Source: Fervidibacter sp964466785
Lineage (GTDB): Bacteria; Armatimonadota; Fervidibacteria; Fervidibacterales; Fervidibacteraceae
Reading direction: 5' to 3'
Assembly: GCA_964466785.1 (NCBI GenBank)
Contig: CAYXOD010000005.1
Span: forward strand, 155,101 to 219,100
Length of the DNA stretch: 64,000 bases
Shown: positions 27,001 to 35,094 of the stretch, in pieces
Layout of the letters: each line of letters opens with the position of its first letter
Numbering within the stretch: the first letter of the stretch is position 1
Made by a program: the position numbers and the translations under genes
The notes under the pieces: model-generated
What the model was told of the DNA's origin: nothing
Database searches by the model: none
Seen by the model: the letters and a program-made list of their open reading frames with translations, nothing else

Positions 27001-27597
27001 GTTGACGGAGTAGTGCTCGGTTTCAGAGTAGAAGGTTGTGGCGATACCAAGTTTCCGAGATGGAGAATGCAAGGCACACCAAGCACCTGTGCCCATATCT
27101 ACGCTAAAACGCGATCTTTGGGAAATTGGAACTTGCAAGAAGTCAAAGGAAGGGCTGAGCAAAACCGAATCGTTGCCCAAAGCAATTGCTGGCAACAAAA
27201 ACAATACACCGTCAATTTTCGGGTTTCCATCACCATCATATTGAAGCGTTGCGCTCTTTTGCAAGAGGCAGCCTTTGTGTAACTGGTAGTGAACGGTGAA
27301 AGTGAAGTCACCAACTTTTGCAGTGACATCAAGATAATTGAACCGCTTTTGGAATTTGATGGGCACGACTTTCGGCAAATCGTCGTGCCACCACTTGCCG
27401 TCAATGCGCAAACTGATTGGCAAAGGCGAAGGTTGTAGCGGAATGCTTCTACTGCAAACCGTTAATGCGACGATGTTGCCAAATCTGTCAAAACGAAACG
27501 AAGCAATTTCGCTCTTTAACTCCAATCCCTGTGTCCGTGCAGTCGCCATCAGAGCCGTCACCAATCCCATCAGCAAGGGCAATCTAATTTTCCTCAT
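24091..27597 (-). CDS. Secreted GH13 alpha-amylase-family protein with long N- and C-terminal domains
   Basis: A 1168-residue protein with signal peptide (LPLLMGLVTALMATA, residues 6-20). The (beta/alpha)8 catalytic domain spans roughly 270-620. Visible GH13 regions are LLDLIPHG (region I, Asp352 and His356), GIDGWRVDVAHG (region II, nucleophile Asp427), FYPEASG (region III, acid Glu489) and WLANHDFPD (region IV, His552-Asp553). Region I has Pro in place of the usual Asn before His. Domain C follows (VALVNFGSDGK..). About 450 further residues form beta-rich domains with no recognised family; the first 270 residues are also beta-rich. It probably acts on alpha-glucans outside the cell, but this domain plan is unusual. 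It is monocistronic. Confidence 0.85.
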   Translation of the reverse strand: MRKIRLPLLMGLVTALMATARTQGLELKSEIASFRFDRFGNIVALTVCSRSIPLQPSPLPISLRIDGKWWHDDLPKVVPIKFQKRFNYLDVTAKVGDFTFTVHYQLHKGCLLQKSATLQYDGDGNPKIDGVLFLLPAIALGNDSVLLSPSFDFLQVPISQRSRFSVDMGTGAWCALHSPSRKLGIATTFYSETEHYSVNAEVVDILHSPSRVSLPASRFSHWLGVQDRIYKGWTAELGTQFLIAAEGNERDWLSRLWDAYDAFGLKPLPDTPKDVFDGAFYEPAVSHTYRNITRLLPHLKRLGAKTIWLPPYTPGIYAPLDYFSIRPEVGTAEDLKALVAKAHQLGMRVLLDLIPHGPRPESELGKEQRAKFDAGQDSWICADEKGRPIHWWGCYAFDYAHPGWIEYMAKVAAHFAKEFGIDGWRVDVAHGGPPNWRSAIRQIGKSKVQGTERPHIRPSQSGLWGALQILREARNAVKRVRGQAVFYPEASGTPYVVNSDFDYGFPFCFVAMRLANMPTKEFVPKLRRWLQHQRYTFPKGGAKRIVRWLANHDFPDVQGRLGVSYSKAMFAVCVVSEGVPFIYEDQDVGLTDFIARLMQLRLSLMELRDGDADYLSVQVNDESVFAVHRFSANQSTVALVNFGSDGKTVKVKLPSGMASWSQVGDVWTGKVYQVRKGIVTLTLSPFELALLTDITRSQKLAPKPSKPMPLALSPLSFSNEGFLSVGDILTGQWHEGEFKVAPGEKLPFEVSEVQRSEKSLSGKLSIKRRMGAVIRTVAEIDWQWEQGDGLWRYKSDLQMKLPVKLAHHDLAWQFNFVKPKRWRIATAEGTMEEPVIVRHERPQLLWDATKVLPSPIETPIRIQLADGSWLTLIEWDGSSLQVWLNPDESISVSITPNGQNRLSFAIVVDAQPIIRPPSCFPRPAFSGVHTDLQTPRLCLTVSRSLGGLPIRMEVRDKGEWKTVLIGSELYSDYGIFPDRDEGGAWRAEGERRTVRTVGRVRACRYPDRVELLRDGIAFEGALATTWAGHWWHLNPRINYRLRYEVKSDGIYVQGSVEPVKPIRKVRAFLALTMTFTSVEKIVVNTVKGWRDVTEIGERDWQSRLLPLNPNDPQIRLHTKAGVVALKNIEGDLQNCFVLKDGEICTVFFAWLDGELTNFATRFLHFEIE

Positions 27598-27856
27598 CGT
27601 TCAACCTCACCTTGGCAATTGTATCTCACTCTTCGGAACGTGTCTTCTGATGCACTAATTCGTTTTTCAGGCTAATTTCTTTTTTGGTGGCTCAGGAGGT
27701 CCGTCATCCAAATGTGGCAATTTTTTCAAAGGTTTGAGAGAACTACCTTCCGAGCCACGCCCTAAAACGCTCTCACCCTCCATTACTTTACCACTACTAC
27801 ACAACTCTCATTGACAACTGCGTTGGCATTCGTTAGTTTCCTTAGCACATTCGGAG

Positions 27857-29331
27857 TTGCAAGTCTTTCAGCGTGGGAGAGTTGAGTTTATTCTGGCTTG
27901 GTGCCGTATTGAACTTTTAGGAGGTCTGAAGGTCCGCATCAATGACAGAGTAATCACTCGTTTCCGCACGGGGAAGACCGCTTCTTTGCAGGCTTACCTC
28001 GCTTACCACCTTGACCATAGGCATCACCGTGACCTTTTGACCGAAATGCTTCGGGGCGATAGCGAACCTGAACAGGCTCTCAATAGCCTCAACAAAGCCT
28101 TATCTTCACTCAAGCACCAGTTGACCTTATCAGAAAGCGTTTTTGAATGCCCCATTCACGTCGATCGCTTTTATGTCGGCTTGAGGGCAGAACTCGTAAC
28201 TACCGATGTGACTGGGTTTGAGGTGTTTTTTAAAAAAACGCCCAAATGTCCCGCGCGGAAACGGAGAGAGTTTTTTGGCTTGAGAAGGCTTTAAAGGTTT
28301 ACATGGGGAAACTCTTGCCAGATTTTTACGATGACTGGATTGAAATTGAACGGCATCGGTTGTCGGAAAAGTTTGAATTTGCTGCTCGACTCTTGGTGGG
28401 CTTGCTCGAACGAGCAGGTAACTTGACACAGGCGTTGAGTTGCGCACGACGAGCACTGGAAGCGAAACCTTTTTCGGAAGTTGTTTGCGAACAAGTCATT
28501 CGCTTGCTTTTGATGCTTAATCAACCTGAAAAAGCACTCCGTGAATTTCAAAGTCTGAGCCAGCATCTGAAAAATCGTTTGGGGTAGAGTGCTGTCATCT
28601 TCTCTCACGACTTGAAAGTGTTGGCATCAGAGGCAGAGAAGCGATTGAGCCAAAATCCTTTTCAAAGTTCAAACTTGACAGTTAGCGAAAGAAAGGATAA
28701 CGGCATTTTAGTCTCGCCAACTCTAAGAACCACTACCTTGCTAGCAATTTCCTACCGTCACCACAGTAACGGCGAAATTCCGACGAGTCTCTTAAAAGAC
28801 TTGATTGAGCAACACGGTGGTCAAGTCGTAGGGATTAAAGGCAACTTTTTGCTATGCTCTTTCCCCTCCGCACAACAGGCTTTAAATTGTGCTGTCGCTT
28901 GCTGTGAACGATCGCAATCGCTACCTGTCCGATGCTTTGTGGACACTATGGATTTGTCAAGCGATAGCGATTTGACTTTCGTCTTAGAGCAGATGAGATA
29001 GTTAATTGACAGCGCTGTTGCTGACGGTCAAGGGTCTTGTTCGGAAGTGACTGCTGTACTTGCGAAGCGGGATGGCAAGTTCTCCTTTGACTTGAAAAAA
29101 AATTGAGACCATACTTTGGACAACTTTGAGCAGTTGGTGCTGGAAGGTGCAGAAACTTTGCAAAAAGTTATGACACAACTGCCAAAGGCTCAATTCCTCA
29201 TGACTTCCCGTAATAGCAACAGTGCTCTGAAATTCAAAATCCTTGGGGACATGCATCCTAACCGCTTCCATGCCAACTTCAGGGTCTATGATGACCTCTT
29301 CTCGCCATCCTACCATCTCCTCAAAATTTAA
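27857..29331 (+). pseudogene. Broken BTAD (SARP-like) - cyclase-like - NB-ARC regulator gene
   Basis: Fragments in order: a winged-helix start with RIELLGGLKVRINDRVITRFRTGK; after a shift near 28246, the BTAD helical domain (RVFWLEKALKVYMGKLLPDFYDDW, KALREFQSLSQHLKNRLG); a TAG at 28585-28587; then in the same frame RTTTLLAISYRHHSNGE and SLLKDLIEQHGGQVVGIKGNFLLCSFPSA, matching an adenylate-cyclase-type domain; then, after another break, DNFEQLVLEGAETLQKV.. QFLMTSRNS, a piece of an NB-ARC/STAND ATPase. The P-loop region is deleted. The gene appears to be a dead copy of a large signal-sensing regulator common in this type of genome. Confidence 0.75.
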
Positions 29332-29864
29332 AGGTCTTGGTAAATCTCAACCATTTGCTTTCGGGTCTCTTCCCTTGTTCCTCTGAGGAAAGAGATGACA
29401 AGCGCCATAGCCTTGCCGGGCAAAAGGACAGTTACATCTCTGAAATCGATGGGCAATGCGATGCCCATCAAACCAGCATTGACCGCTGCCATTGGGAAGA
29501 GGAAGTGCGGGAAATCCAAACCTTCACCGACGATAACTATCCCCTGCTCAGTTTGTCGGAAAGCGAAACGGACATTTCCAGTGTCCATCATTTGCCTCTC
29601 AGAAAACCACCTTTGTGCGACCTGTTTTAGGTCTCCGTTATGGCGAACCCCACGAACTTGAATGTAGCAATTCTCCTGTTCGTTTTTGATAACGATTGAG
29701 TTACCAATGACCTTGATACCCCAACCTCGCTTGAGTTGGACAGAAAAGCCACGCAAACGGTCAACAACCTGCCGCTCGCCACCGAAAATTTCTTTCAATC
29801 TCAAGGTTTGTGCATTGGCGAAACTTAACATTGCTCCCGCCCAAAAGAGTATCATCAATACCAC
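29328..29864 (-). CDS. Small exported protein (unrecognised)
   Basis: A 178-residue product starting at GTG 29862-29864, where GGAGGT sits nine bases upstream. Residues 1-18 make a signal peptide (VLMILFWAGAMLSFANA). The mature part is a mixed alpha/beta domain (RQVVDRLRGFSVQLKRGWGIKVIG, IVIKNEQENCYIQVRG, IVIVGEGLDFPHFLFP). The longer start at 29948 would place a charged stretch before the signal peptide and is less likely. No family recognised. It points away from the envelope operon at 30114, so the gap 29865-30113 holds a divergent promoter region. Confidence 0.65.
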   Translation of the reverse strand: MVLMILFWAGAMLSFANAQTLRLKEIFGGERQVVDRLRGFSVQLKRGWGIKVIGNSIVIKNEQENCYIQVRGVRHNGDLKQVAQRWFSERQMMDTGNVRFAFRQTEQGIVIVGEGLDFPHFLFPMAAVNAGLMGIALPIDFRDVTVLLPGKAMALVISFLRGTREETRKQMVEIYQDL

Positions 29865-29929
29865 ATGATTTTCACCTCCAGCACTGAGAAGTCGCATCAA
29901 CATTTTACTCCACAAGCCTGACAGAACTC

Positions 29930-29977
29930 TGACAAGTTTTCCAAACACGGGTATACTTAATTCGGCTGTGATATAAT
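29930..29977 (+). promoter_or_regulatory. Promoter(s) of the envelope operon
   Basis: Two candidates: CTGACA (29930-29935) with TATACT (29952-29957) at 16 bases, and an extended -10 TGATATAAT ending at 29977. Either leaves a leader of over 130 bases before the ATG at 30114, in which no known riboswitch was recognised. Confidence 0.5.
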
Positions 29978-30113
29978 GCCTTCAACTTCAATCTCTGCTT
30001 GTTGCTCGGTTGAAACCAAACGAACTTGTCAAGTGTTAGCGCCAAGTCAAAGTGGGTAACCTAAATATGCCGATATATGAAAGTGCGAGACAAACGAGAG
30101 GTGCTCAGTTGTA

Positions 30114-32039
30114 ATGCGCAGATTATTTTTGCCCTTTGCAGTTGCCCTTATGCTACTTCAACTTGGGTGCGGGGGTGGTGGACCGAAGCAAGAAAAGCCA
30201 AAACCAATTGATGGTTCAGGAGCGTTTTCAATTGCTATCCAGTCAACACCCATTGCGGAAATTTGGCTTGATGGTCGTCAAACAGGTTTCAGGTCAACCC
30301 TGCTTGGAACTTCACCAATTTCGCAGCCGCTCCCATTGACGGAAACTAAACCCCATCTGCTCACTTTGAAGGCTGAGGGTTTTCACGATTGGCATCAATG
30401 GGTTGAGAAAACAAGCGATGGTGCAGTTACCGTTCAAGCGAGGTTGCAACCTAAAAACGCGCAAAATGGAGTCTTGATTGTCAGTTCTGAGCCGTCGGGA
30501 GCGAAAATTTTTTTGGACGGAAATGACACGGGTAAAACTACCCCCGCAACCCTTGTTGTGTCGCCGTCAAGCCATGCCATCAAAGTTGAGTTGACAGGCT
30601 TCTTGCCAGGCTACGAAAGTGTGTTCGTTCCTTCAGGTGAGCAAGTTGAAGTTCACATACCCCTTCAACCTCAAAACACGGGAGTCATAAGCGGTGTCGT
30701 CTATGACCGCTTTGGAGCCACACCTGCCCATGCTTTGGTGAAGTTGCAAACCTTAAAAGGCGATATTGTTGCAACAACTCGCTCAAGTGCTTACGGGCTT
30801 TTCCAATTTCCTCCCCTCTCGCCGGGAACTTACACGGTCGCTGCAGAGATTATCGTTGAGGGCGGCAGAGAAGTGGGGCAGGTGGAGAATGTCACCGTTG
30901 AGGCGGGCAAACGGACTTTTGTTTCGTTGGTCGTCTTTCCTGAAGACTTGTTGGGCGCAATTGAAGGCGTAGTGAAGTCTCCCGACAAAAAGCCCATTCC
31001 GAAGGCACAAGTTGCTGTGTTCTACTACGCCGCTGAACTTGACTTTATCCTGACGAGCCGGCGCACCTTGACCGACGATCAGGGAAGGTTCAGGATTGAC
31101 AATGTCCCCGCAGCAACTCAAGTGATTATCGCTCGCAAAGAAGGTTATCAAGCGACGCAAACCCAAGTCATCGTTCGGCAAGGCGAAAGGAGTTCCGTTG
31201 AGTTAGTGCTTCAACCTTTAGGAAATTTACCGACTCTGCAACCGCCAACTCAAGTTTACGCAATTGCTTACACAGTTCCGACCGAGTTTTGGCAGGGCGA
31301 TGACGGAAGCAAAATCGCAAGTGCTGTGAAACGGGGTGCAGGGTTTTACCGCCAATTCTTAGCGAACCTTTTAAGCCGATACAATCACCCTTCAGCAAAA
31401 ATTCTCAAACAACTGTCAAGTTCTGAGCGAACGCTGTCCCGCTTCTTCCCTGTCGGTTTCATGGGCAGTGTCGGCATCGGATGGCAGCCACCATTGTCAA
31501 TTCCTTCTCAAGGTCTGCTCGGCTATCGCATCTACCGCAGCGTTCCTAACTCAACTGGCTGGAAACTCAGGTTCGTGATTGACGAGCCAGAACAGACAAC
31601 CGCTGAAGATGTCGCCTTTGATTTCACCCCAGGTCAGACTTACCGATATGCCGTTTCGGCAATTACCCTTGAGGGTAAGGAAACATCAAAAAGCGAACCC
31701 GCTCAAGCAACTTTTTTGCCACCCATTCGCTTACTTGAGCCGCCCGAGAAGGCAGAAGTTGCCCAATCGCAACTACAATTCCGCTGGACACCTGTAGGTG
31801 GCTCTTCGCCTTTCTATTTCGTCCAACTTTACAGAGACCTTGAAACGTTGCTCTTGGGTGATTTCGTCTGGAGCACCGATGCAATCAGCGGGACGACGCA
31901 AGCAGTTTATGATGGTCAACCTTTGCTCAAAGGCAAAACTTACTGGTGGCTTGTTGTCGGCACAGACCATCGCGACTGGCGCAATGCAACCTCATTCACT
32001 TTGAGCGTCGCAAGGCAGGTGGTGATCGTTGGTAATTGA
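30114..32039 (+). CDS. Lipoprotein with PEGA, carboxypeptidase-regulatory-like and fibronectin-III-like domains
   Basis: A 641-residue protein. The signal ends in a lipobox (LMLLQLGC, Cys near residue 19) followed by GGGG, so it is lipid-anchored. Two PEGA-type repeats follow: FSIAIQSTPIAEIWLDGRQTG and VLIVSSEPSGAKIFLDGNDTGKTTP. Then two carboxypeptidase-regulatory-like beta domains: GVVYDRFGATPAHALVKL.. and GVVKSPDKKPIPKAQVAV. From about 390 are beta domains of FnIII type (LLGYRIYRSVPNSTGWKLRF). No enzymatic residues are seen; it likely binds sugar or protein at the cell surface. It is the first gene in a tight run to 38.9 kb. Confidence 0.85.
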   Translation: MRRLFLPFAVALMLLQLGCGGGGPKQEKPKPIDGSGAFSIAIQSTPIAEIWLDGRQTGFRSTLLGTSPISQPLPLTETKPHLLTLKAEGFHDWHQWVEKTSDGAVTVQARLQPKNAQNGVLIVSSEPSGAKIFLDGNDTGKTTPATLVVSPSSHAIKVELTGFLPGYESVFVPSGEQVEVHIPLQPQNTGVISGVVYDRFGATPAHALVKLQTLKGDIVATTRSSAYGLFQFPPLSPGTYTVAAEIIVEGGREVGQVENVTVEAGKRTFVSLVVFPEDLLGAIEGVVKSPDKKPIPKAQVAVFYYAAELDFILTSRRTLTDDQGRFRIDNVPAATQVIIARKEGYQATQTQVIVRQGERSSVELVLQPLGNLPTLQPPTQVYAIAYTVPTEFWQGDDGSKIASAVKRGAGFYRQFLANLLSRYNHPSAKILKQLSSSERTLSRFFPVGFMGSVGIGWQPPLSIPSQGLLGYRIYRSVPNSTGWKLRFVIDEPEQTTAEDVAFDFTPGQTYRYAVSAITLEGKETSKSEPAQATFLPPIRLLEPPEKAEVAQSQLQFRWTPVGGSSPFYFVQLYRDLETLLLGDFVWSTDAISGTTQAVYDGQPLLKGKTYWWLVVGTDHRDWRNATSFTLSVARQVVIVGN

Positions 32040-35000
32040 GAAAATCCGATCGCTACAAAGCAGGGTTTCGCTTTGTGCTGCGCAGGTATTCGGGTTTCGT
32101 TTCCTGTCAACGAAAAATTGGGTTATCGCCATAGTCCTTCTCATTTCCCTCATTTGCGGTCAGTTTGCAAGGGTCAATCCCTTAATCTCTGCTGCTGCCG
32201 CTCAAACTGGTTGGCAACTTGTTGACACTCGTCCGTTTGCTGGGAAGGCTAAGGGCGTTGTCGGGGCGTTAGGTGTTCCGACGAGAAACTTGACAAAAAC
32301 ACAAGTTCGTTTGCTCGGTCGTCAACGAGCCTTTGAATTTGACAGTCAATTGCGCAGGACGAAACCGCGTTTGATTAACTGGCTTGTCAAGTACGGCTAC
32401 TGGAAGCCGGGGCAGAAGTTAGGCATTGATGCTTTGATTGTCGCAAGCGATTCGTCCCCTTCACGCAGCCGACAAAGTTACGGTGCTGGCAATTTGGAGT
32501 TCAGATTTGAGAACTTTCCGAGCGCTGTTGAGGCTCAAATTCGCAACTTTTTGAGACAAGCGATACCGACCTTGACAGAAATTTACGGTCCGCCGATAAC
32601 TTCACCACCGGGCTCAACCCGAACGGTGACGGTTGTTTTGGATGAAGCCCTTACCGCTTTAGACGGTGGGGTTTACAACGCTGCAGCCGAAGAAATCCGC
32701 TTGCCTGAATTCGTTCCGCAACGAGGTTACGACTGGTTCAACCTTTTGCACCAAATCCTCCATGCCTATCGCGGTCAGTTAATGTTGGGTTTTCCTGCGT
32801 GGGAAGAAGGACATGCAAGGGCTGCAGCGATGATTGCGGCAATTAGATTGCGTGGGCAAGGTGTTCCTGAGTTGAGCAAATTCGACCCCAAAGACCCCGT
32901 TCACGGCGATCCTCTATGGGTTTTGCCACTTTACGATTTGCTCAACCAGCCTCCATTGGGCAACCCAATTTTTTTACCCCAGTCTGGTTACCAACCGATG
33001 GCGTATTGGCGGGTAGCGATGAGTGGTGCAGCGTGGTTGAAAGTAGCTGCTGAAAACCCTCAATGCTTTCGCCAATTTAACGAAGCATTGCTGGCATTGT
33101 CTGATCCTGAATCGGTTCGTGGCGACACGGTCGCGCTCGTCGACTTGATGCGGGAAATGGTCCCGCTAGTAGAAGGCTCAGACTTTTACGATTGGTATCG
33201 CCGCCAGTATGTGCTTGACACTGGTGTTTCAGTTGGTCCGAAACTCTACGCATTTGCTGTCCCCCTCAACATCGGCATTTTGCTCATTCTGAATCACTAT
33301 CGCACTTCCGCCGATGGCGAAGAGTTCCCCCTTTACGGCGTCGCTCAACTTGTTTATCGGAACGACCAAAGCGATGACCTTTACGCTGAGGAAGGGAACG
33401 AGGCTGAGATTTACGATGGCGAGGGGTTCATTGCTCCCCAATTTTTCAACATCGGCGGAGCGAACTTGATTTTCGTTGATATCTTTGTCAATGGTCTGGC
33501 TCTAACTGTCCCGTTCCCCTACATGGTTCGTGGCGAGGAACCAAACGAGAACCCGCTTTGGGGCGGTGTTGTCAATTCCCTGAGGGGACAAATTCAAATC
33601 CGATTCAACGATTTGACGGACCTTCAACCTATCAATATTACTCGCGGAGTCTTTGCGGTGACGCAAGGGCTTGACATTTACCAACTTTATCGGCTGCGAA
33701 TTCGCCATGATGAAGAAGGGAAGGAAGCCGTTGAGTATCGCAACGCCGCCTTTGACATTTACTGTTTGATTGTTCGTGCTCGTCCATCAGTCATCACAAT
33801 GGAAGTGACTTTACCTGCTGGCATTCACCTTTTCACTGTCCCCCTTTTGCCGACAGCCTTTGATGAGGCTGAGGCTTTGGGTATCCCGCCAAATGAACTT
33901 TTGCTCGCTCGTTGGAATCCACTAAGAACAGGCAGTTTCAAGTATGAATTCTACCCGCGAATTACCACGCCGATGATGCCGGGCGTCGGCTATTGGATCA
34001 AACTGCTGCAAGAAAGGACAATTCGCATTGAAGGAACTCCGGTTCCGAGCGACCAACCTTACCAAATTCCGCTCTACGGTGGCTTCAACCAAGTTGGCAA
34101 TCCGTTTGCACGAAATTTGCCTGTCGGCGAAATTTTGGTCATGTTCGGAAACGAGGGACCGGTCGGGTTATCGGAAGCGGAGCGAAACGGTTGGGTTCAA
34201 AACGCTATTTGGGTTTGGGACAGAACCCAAGGATACCAACTCGCTCAAACAGTCCGTCAATGGCAAGGCTTCTGGGTCCGCGCCCTTAGGGCATCTGGAG
34301 TCAGGTTGGTCTTTAATTGGTCAAGGTCACGCAATTTCATCGCACAAACGCGAAGGGCAAGCAACGAATTGTCAAGCAAAAGTTCAGTCCGTTGGTCACT
34401 CCGCTTCAGCGTCACTGCGCCCAATTCTCCTGCCGATACTGAAAATTTGCTTGGTGTTGCTTCTGGACCTCGGTCGCCAAGCCGAATCAGCAAGCCGCCA
34501 ATGGTGGAAAATTCAATTTGGGCTGCGTTCGTTTCCGATGGCGAAGCGTTGGCTCACGATTTCAGGAACGAAAGGTCAAACTTGAAATGGACATTCGTTG
34601 TCAAGTCTGATTTGCCTGACAACACCCCCGTGACTTTGCGCTGGGAAGGTTTAACTCAAGTCCCACGCTCAATCGCAATCGTTGTGACTGATTTGATGAT
34701 GGGTGAACGATTTTCGCTGCGCAGCAGGAGCAGTTACACCTTTAACGTACGCAAAGGTGAAATGCGACAGTTTGCAATAGAAGTGAGACAAGTTCCCTCT
34801 GCTCCGCTCTTGCGTATCGTTTCGGTTCAGTCACTGCGAGGGCGAGGCTTGACAGCGAATTTAACCTTGACCGTTCCCGCTCATGTCCGTGCCGAAATCA
34901 GAACCTTAACTGGGCGGACAGTTCGGGTCTTGACAGAAACTTTCGTCACAAGGTTACCTTCCTTCACAGTTTTCTGGGACGGTCGTGACCTTTCTGGAAC

Positions 35001-35094
35001 ACCTTTACCCCTCGGCGCCTACATGCTTGTCGTGAGTGCCCGTGACGAACTCGGTCGCAAACAGCAAGCAATTCGGACGGTGATGGTCAAATGA
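32029..35094 (+). CDS. Exported 1021-residue protein with degenerate metallopeptidase-like motif and FlgD-like C-terminal domain
   Basis: Start TTG 32029 overlaps the previous stop by 11 bases; AGGTGG lies six bases upstream. The first 60 residues hold one hydrophobic span (WVIAIVLLISLICG) and a possible Ala-Ala-Ala cleavage site. At His241-His245 lies HQILH, then PAWEEGHARAAA with Glu259/Glu260. In gluzincin-type peptidases the pattern is HExxH ... WxxEG, so the catalytic Glu is replaced by Gln. The C-terminal 75 residues match FlgD-like Ig domains (RTLTGRTVRVLTE, FTVFWDGRDLSGTPLPLGAYML). Middle parts are unassigned beta domains. It probably is a surface scaffold that has lost or changed its peptidase activity. 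Confidence 0.75.
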   Translation: MVIEKIRSLQSRVSLCAAQVFGFRFLSTKNWVIAIVLLISLICGQFARVNPLISAAAAQTGWQLVDTRPFAGKAKGVVGALGVPTRNLTKTQVRLLGRQRAFEFDSQLRRTKPRLINWLVKYGYWKPGQKLGIDALIVASDSSPSRSRQSYGAGNLEFRFENFPSAVEAQIRNFLRQAIPTLTEIYGPPITSPPGSTRTVTVVLDEALTALDGGVYNAAAEEIRLPEFVPQRGYDWFNLLHQILHAYRGQLMLGFPAWEEGHARAAAMIAAIRLRGQGVPELSKFDPKDPVHGDPLWVLPLYDLLNQPPLGNPIFLPQSGYQPMAYWRVAMSGAAWLKVAAENPQCFRQFNEALLALSDPESVRGDTVALVDLMREMVPLVEGSDFYDWYRRQYVLDTGVSVGPKLYAFAVPLNIGILLILNHYRTSADGEEFPLYGVAQLVYRNDQSDDLYAEEGNEAEIYDGEGFIAPQFFNIGGANLIFVDIFVNGLALTVPFPYMVRGEEPNENPLWGGVVNSLRGQIQIRFNDLTDLQPINITRGVFAVTQGLDIYQLYRLRIRHDEEGKEAVEYRNAAFDIYCLIVRARPSVITMEVTLPAGIHLFTVPLLPTAFDEAEALGIPPNELLLARWNPLRTGSFKYEFYPRITTPMMPGVGYWIKLLQERTIRIEGTPVPSDQPYQIPLYGGFNQVGNPFARNLPVGEILVMFGNEGPVGLSEAERNGWVQNAIWVWDRTQGYQLAQTVRQWQGFWVRALRASGVRLVFNWSRSRNFIAQTRRASNELSSKSSVRWSLRFSVTAPNSPADTENLLGVASGPRSPSRISKPPMVENSIWAAFVSDGEALAHDFRNERSNLKWTFVVKSDLPDNTPVTLRWEGLTQVPRSIAIVVTDLMMGERFSLRSRSSYTFNVRKGEMRQFAIEVRQVPSAPLLRIVSVQSLRGRGLTANLTLTVPAHVRAEIRTLTGRTVRVLTETFVTRLPSFTVFWDGRDLSGTPLPLGAYMLVVSARDELGRKQQAIRTVMVK

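Noticed and set aside
28585..28587. In-frame TAG read as pyrrolysine
   Set aside because: Frameshifts and a large domain loss elsewhere in the gene show it is a pseudogene.
34028..34585. A 185-residue alternative plus frame within the 1021-residue protein
   Set aside because: The main frame continues across it with consistent composition to a FlgD-like end.
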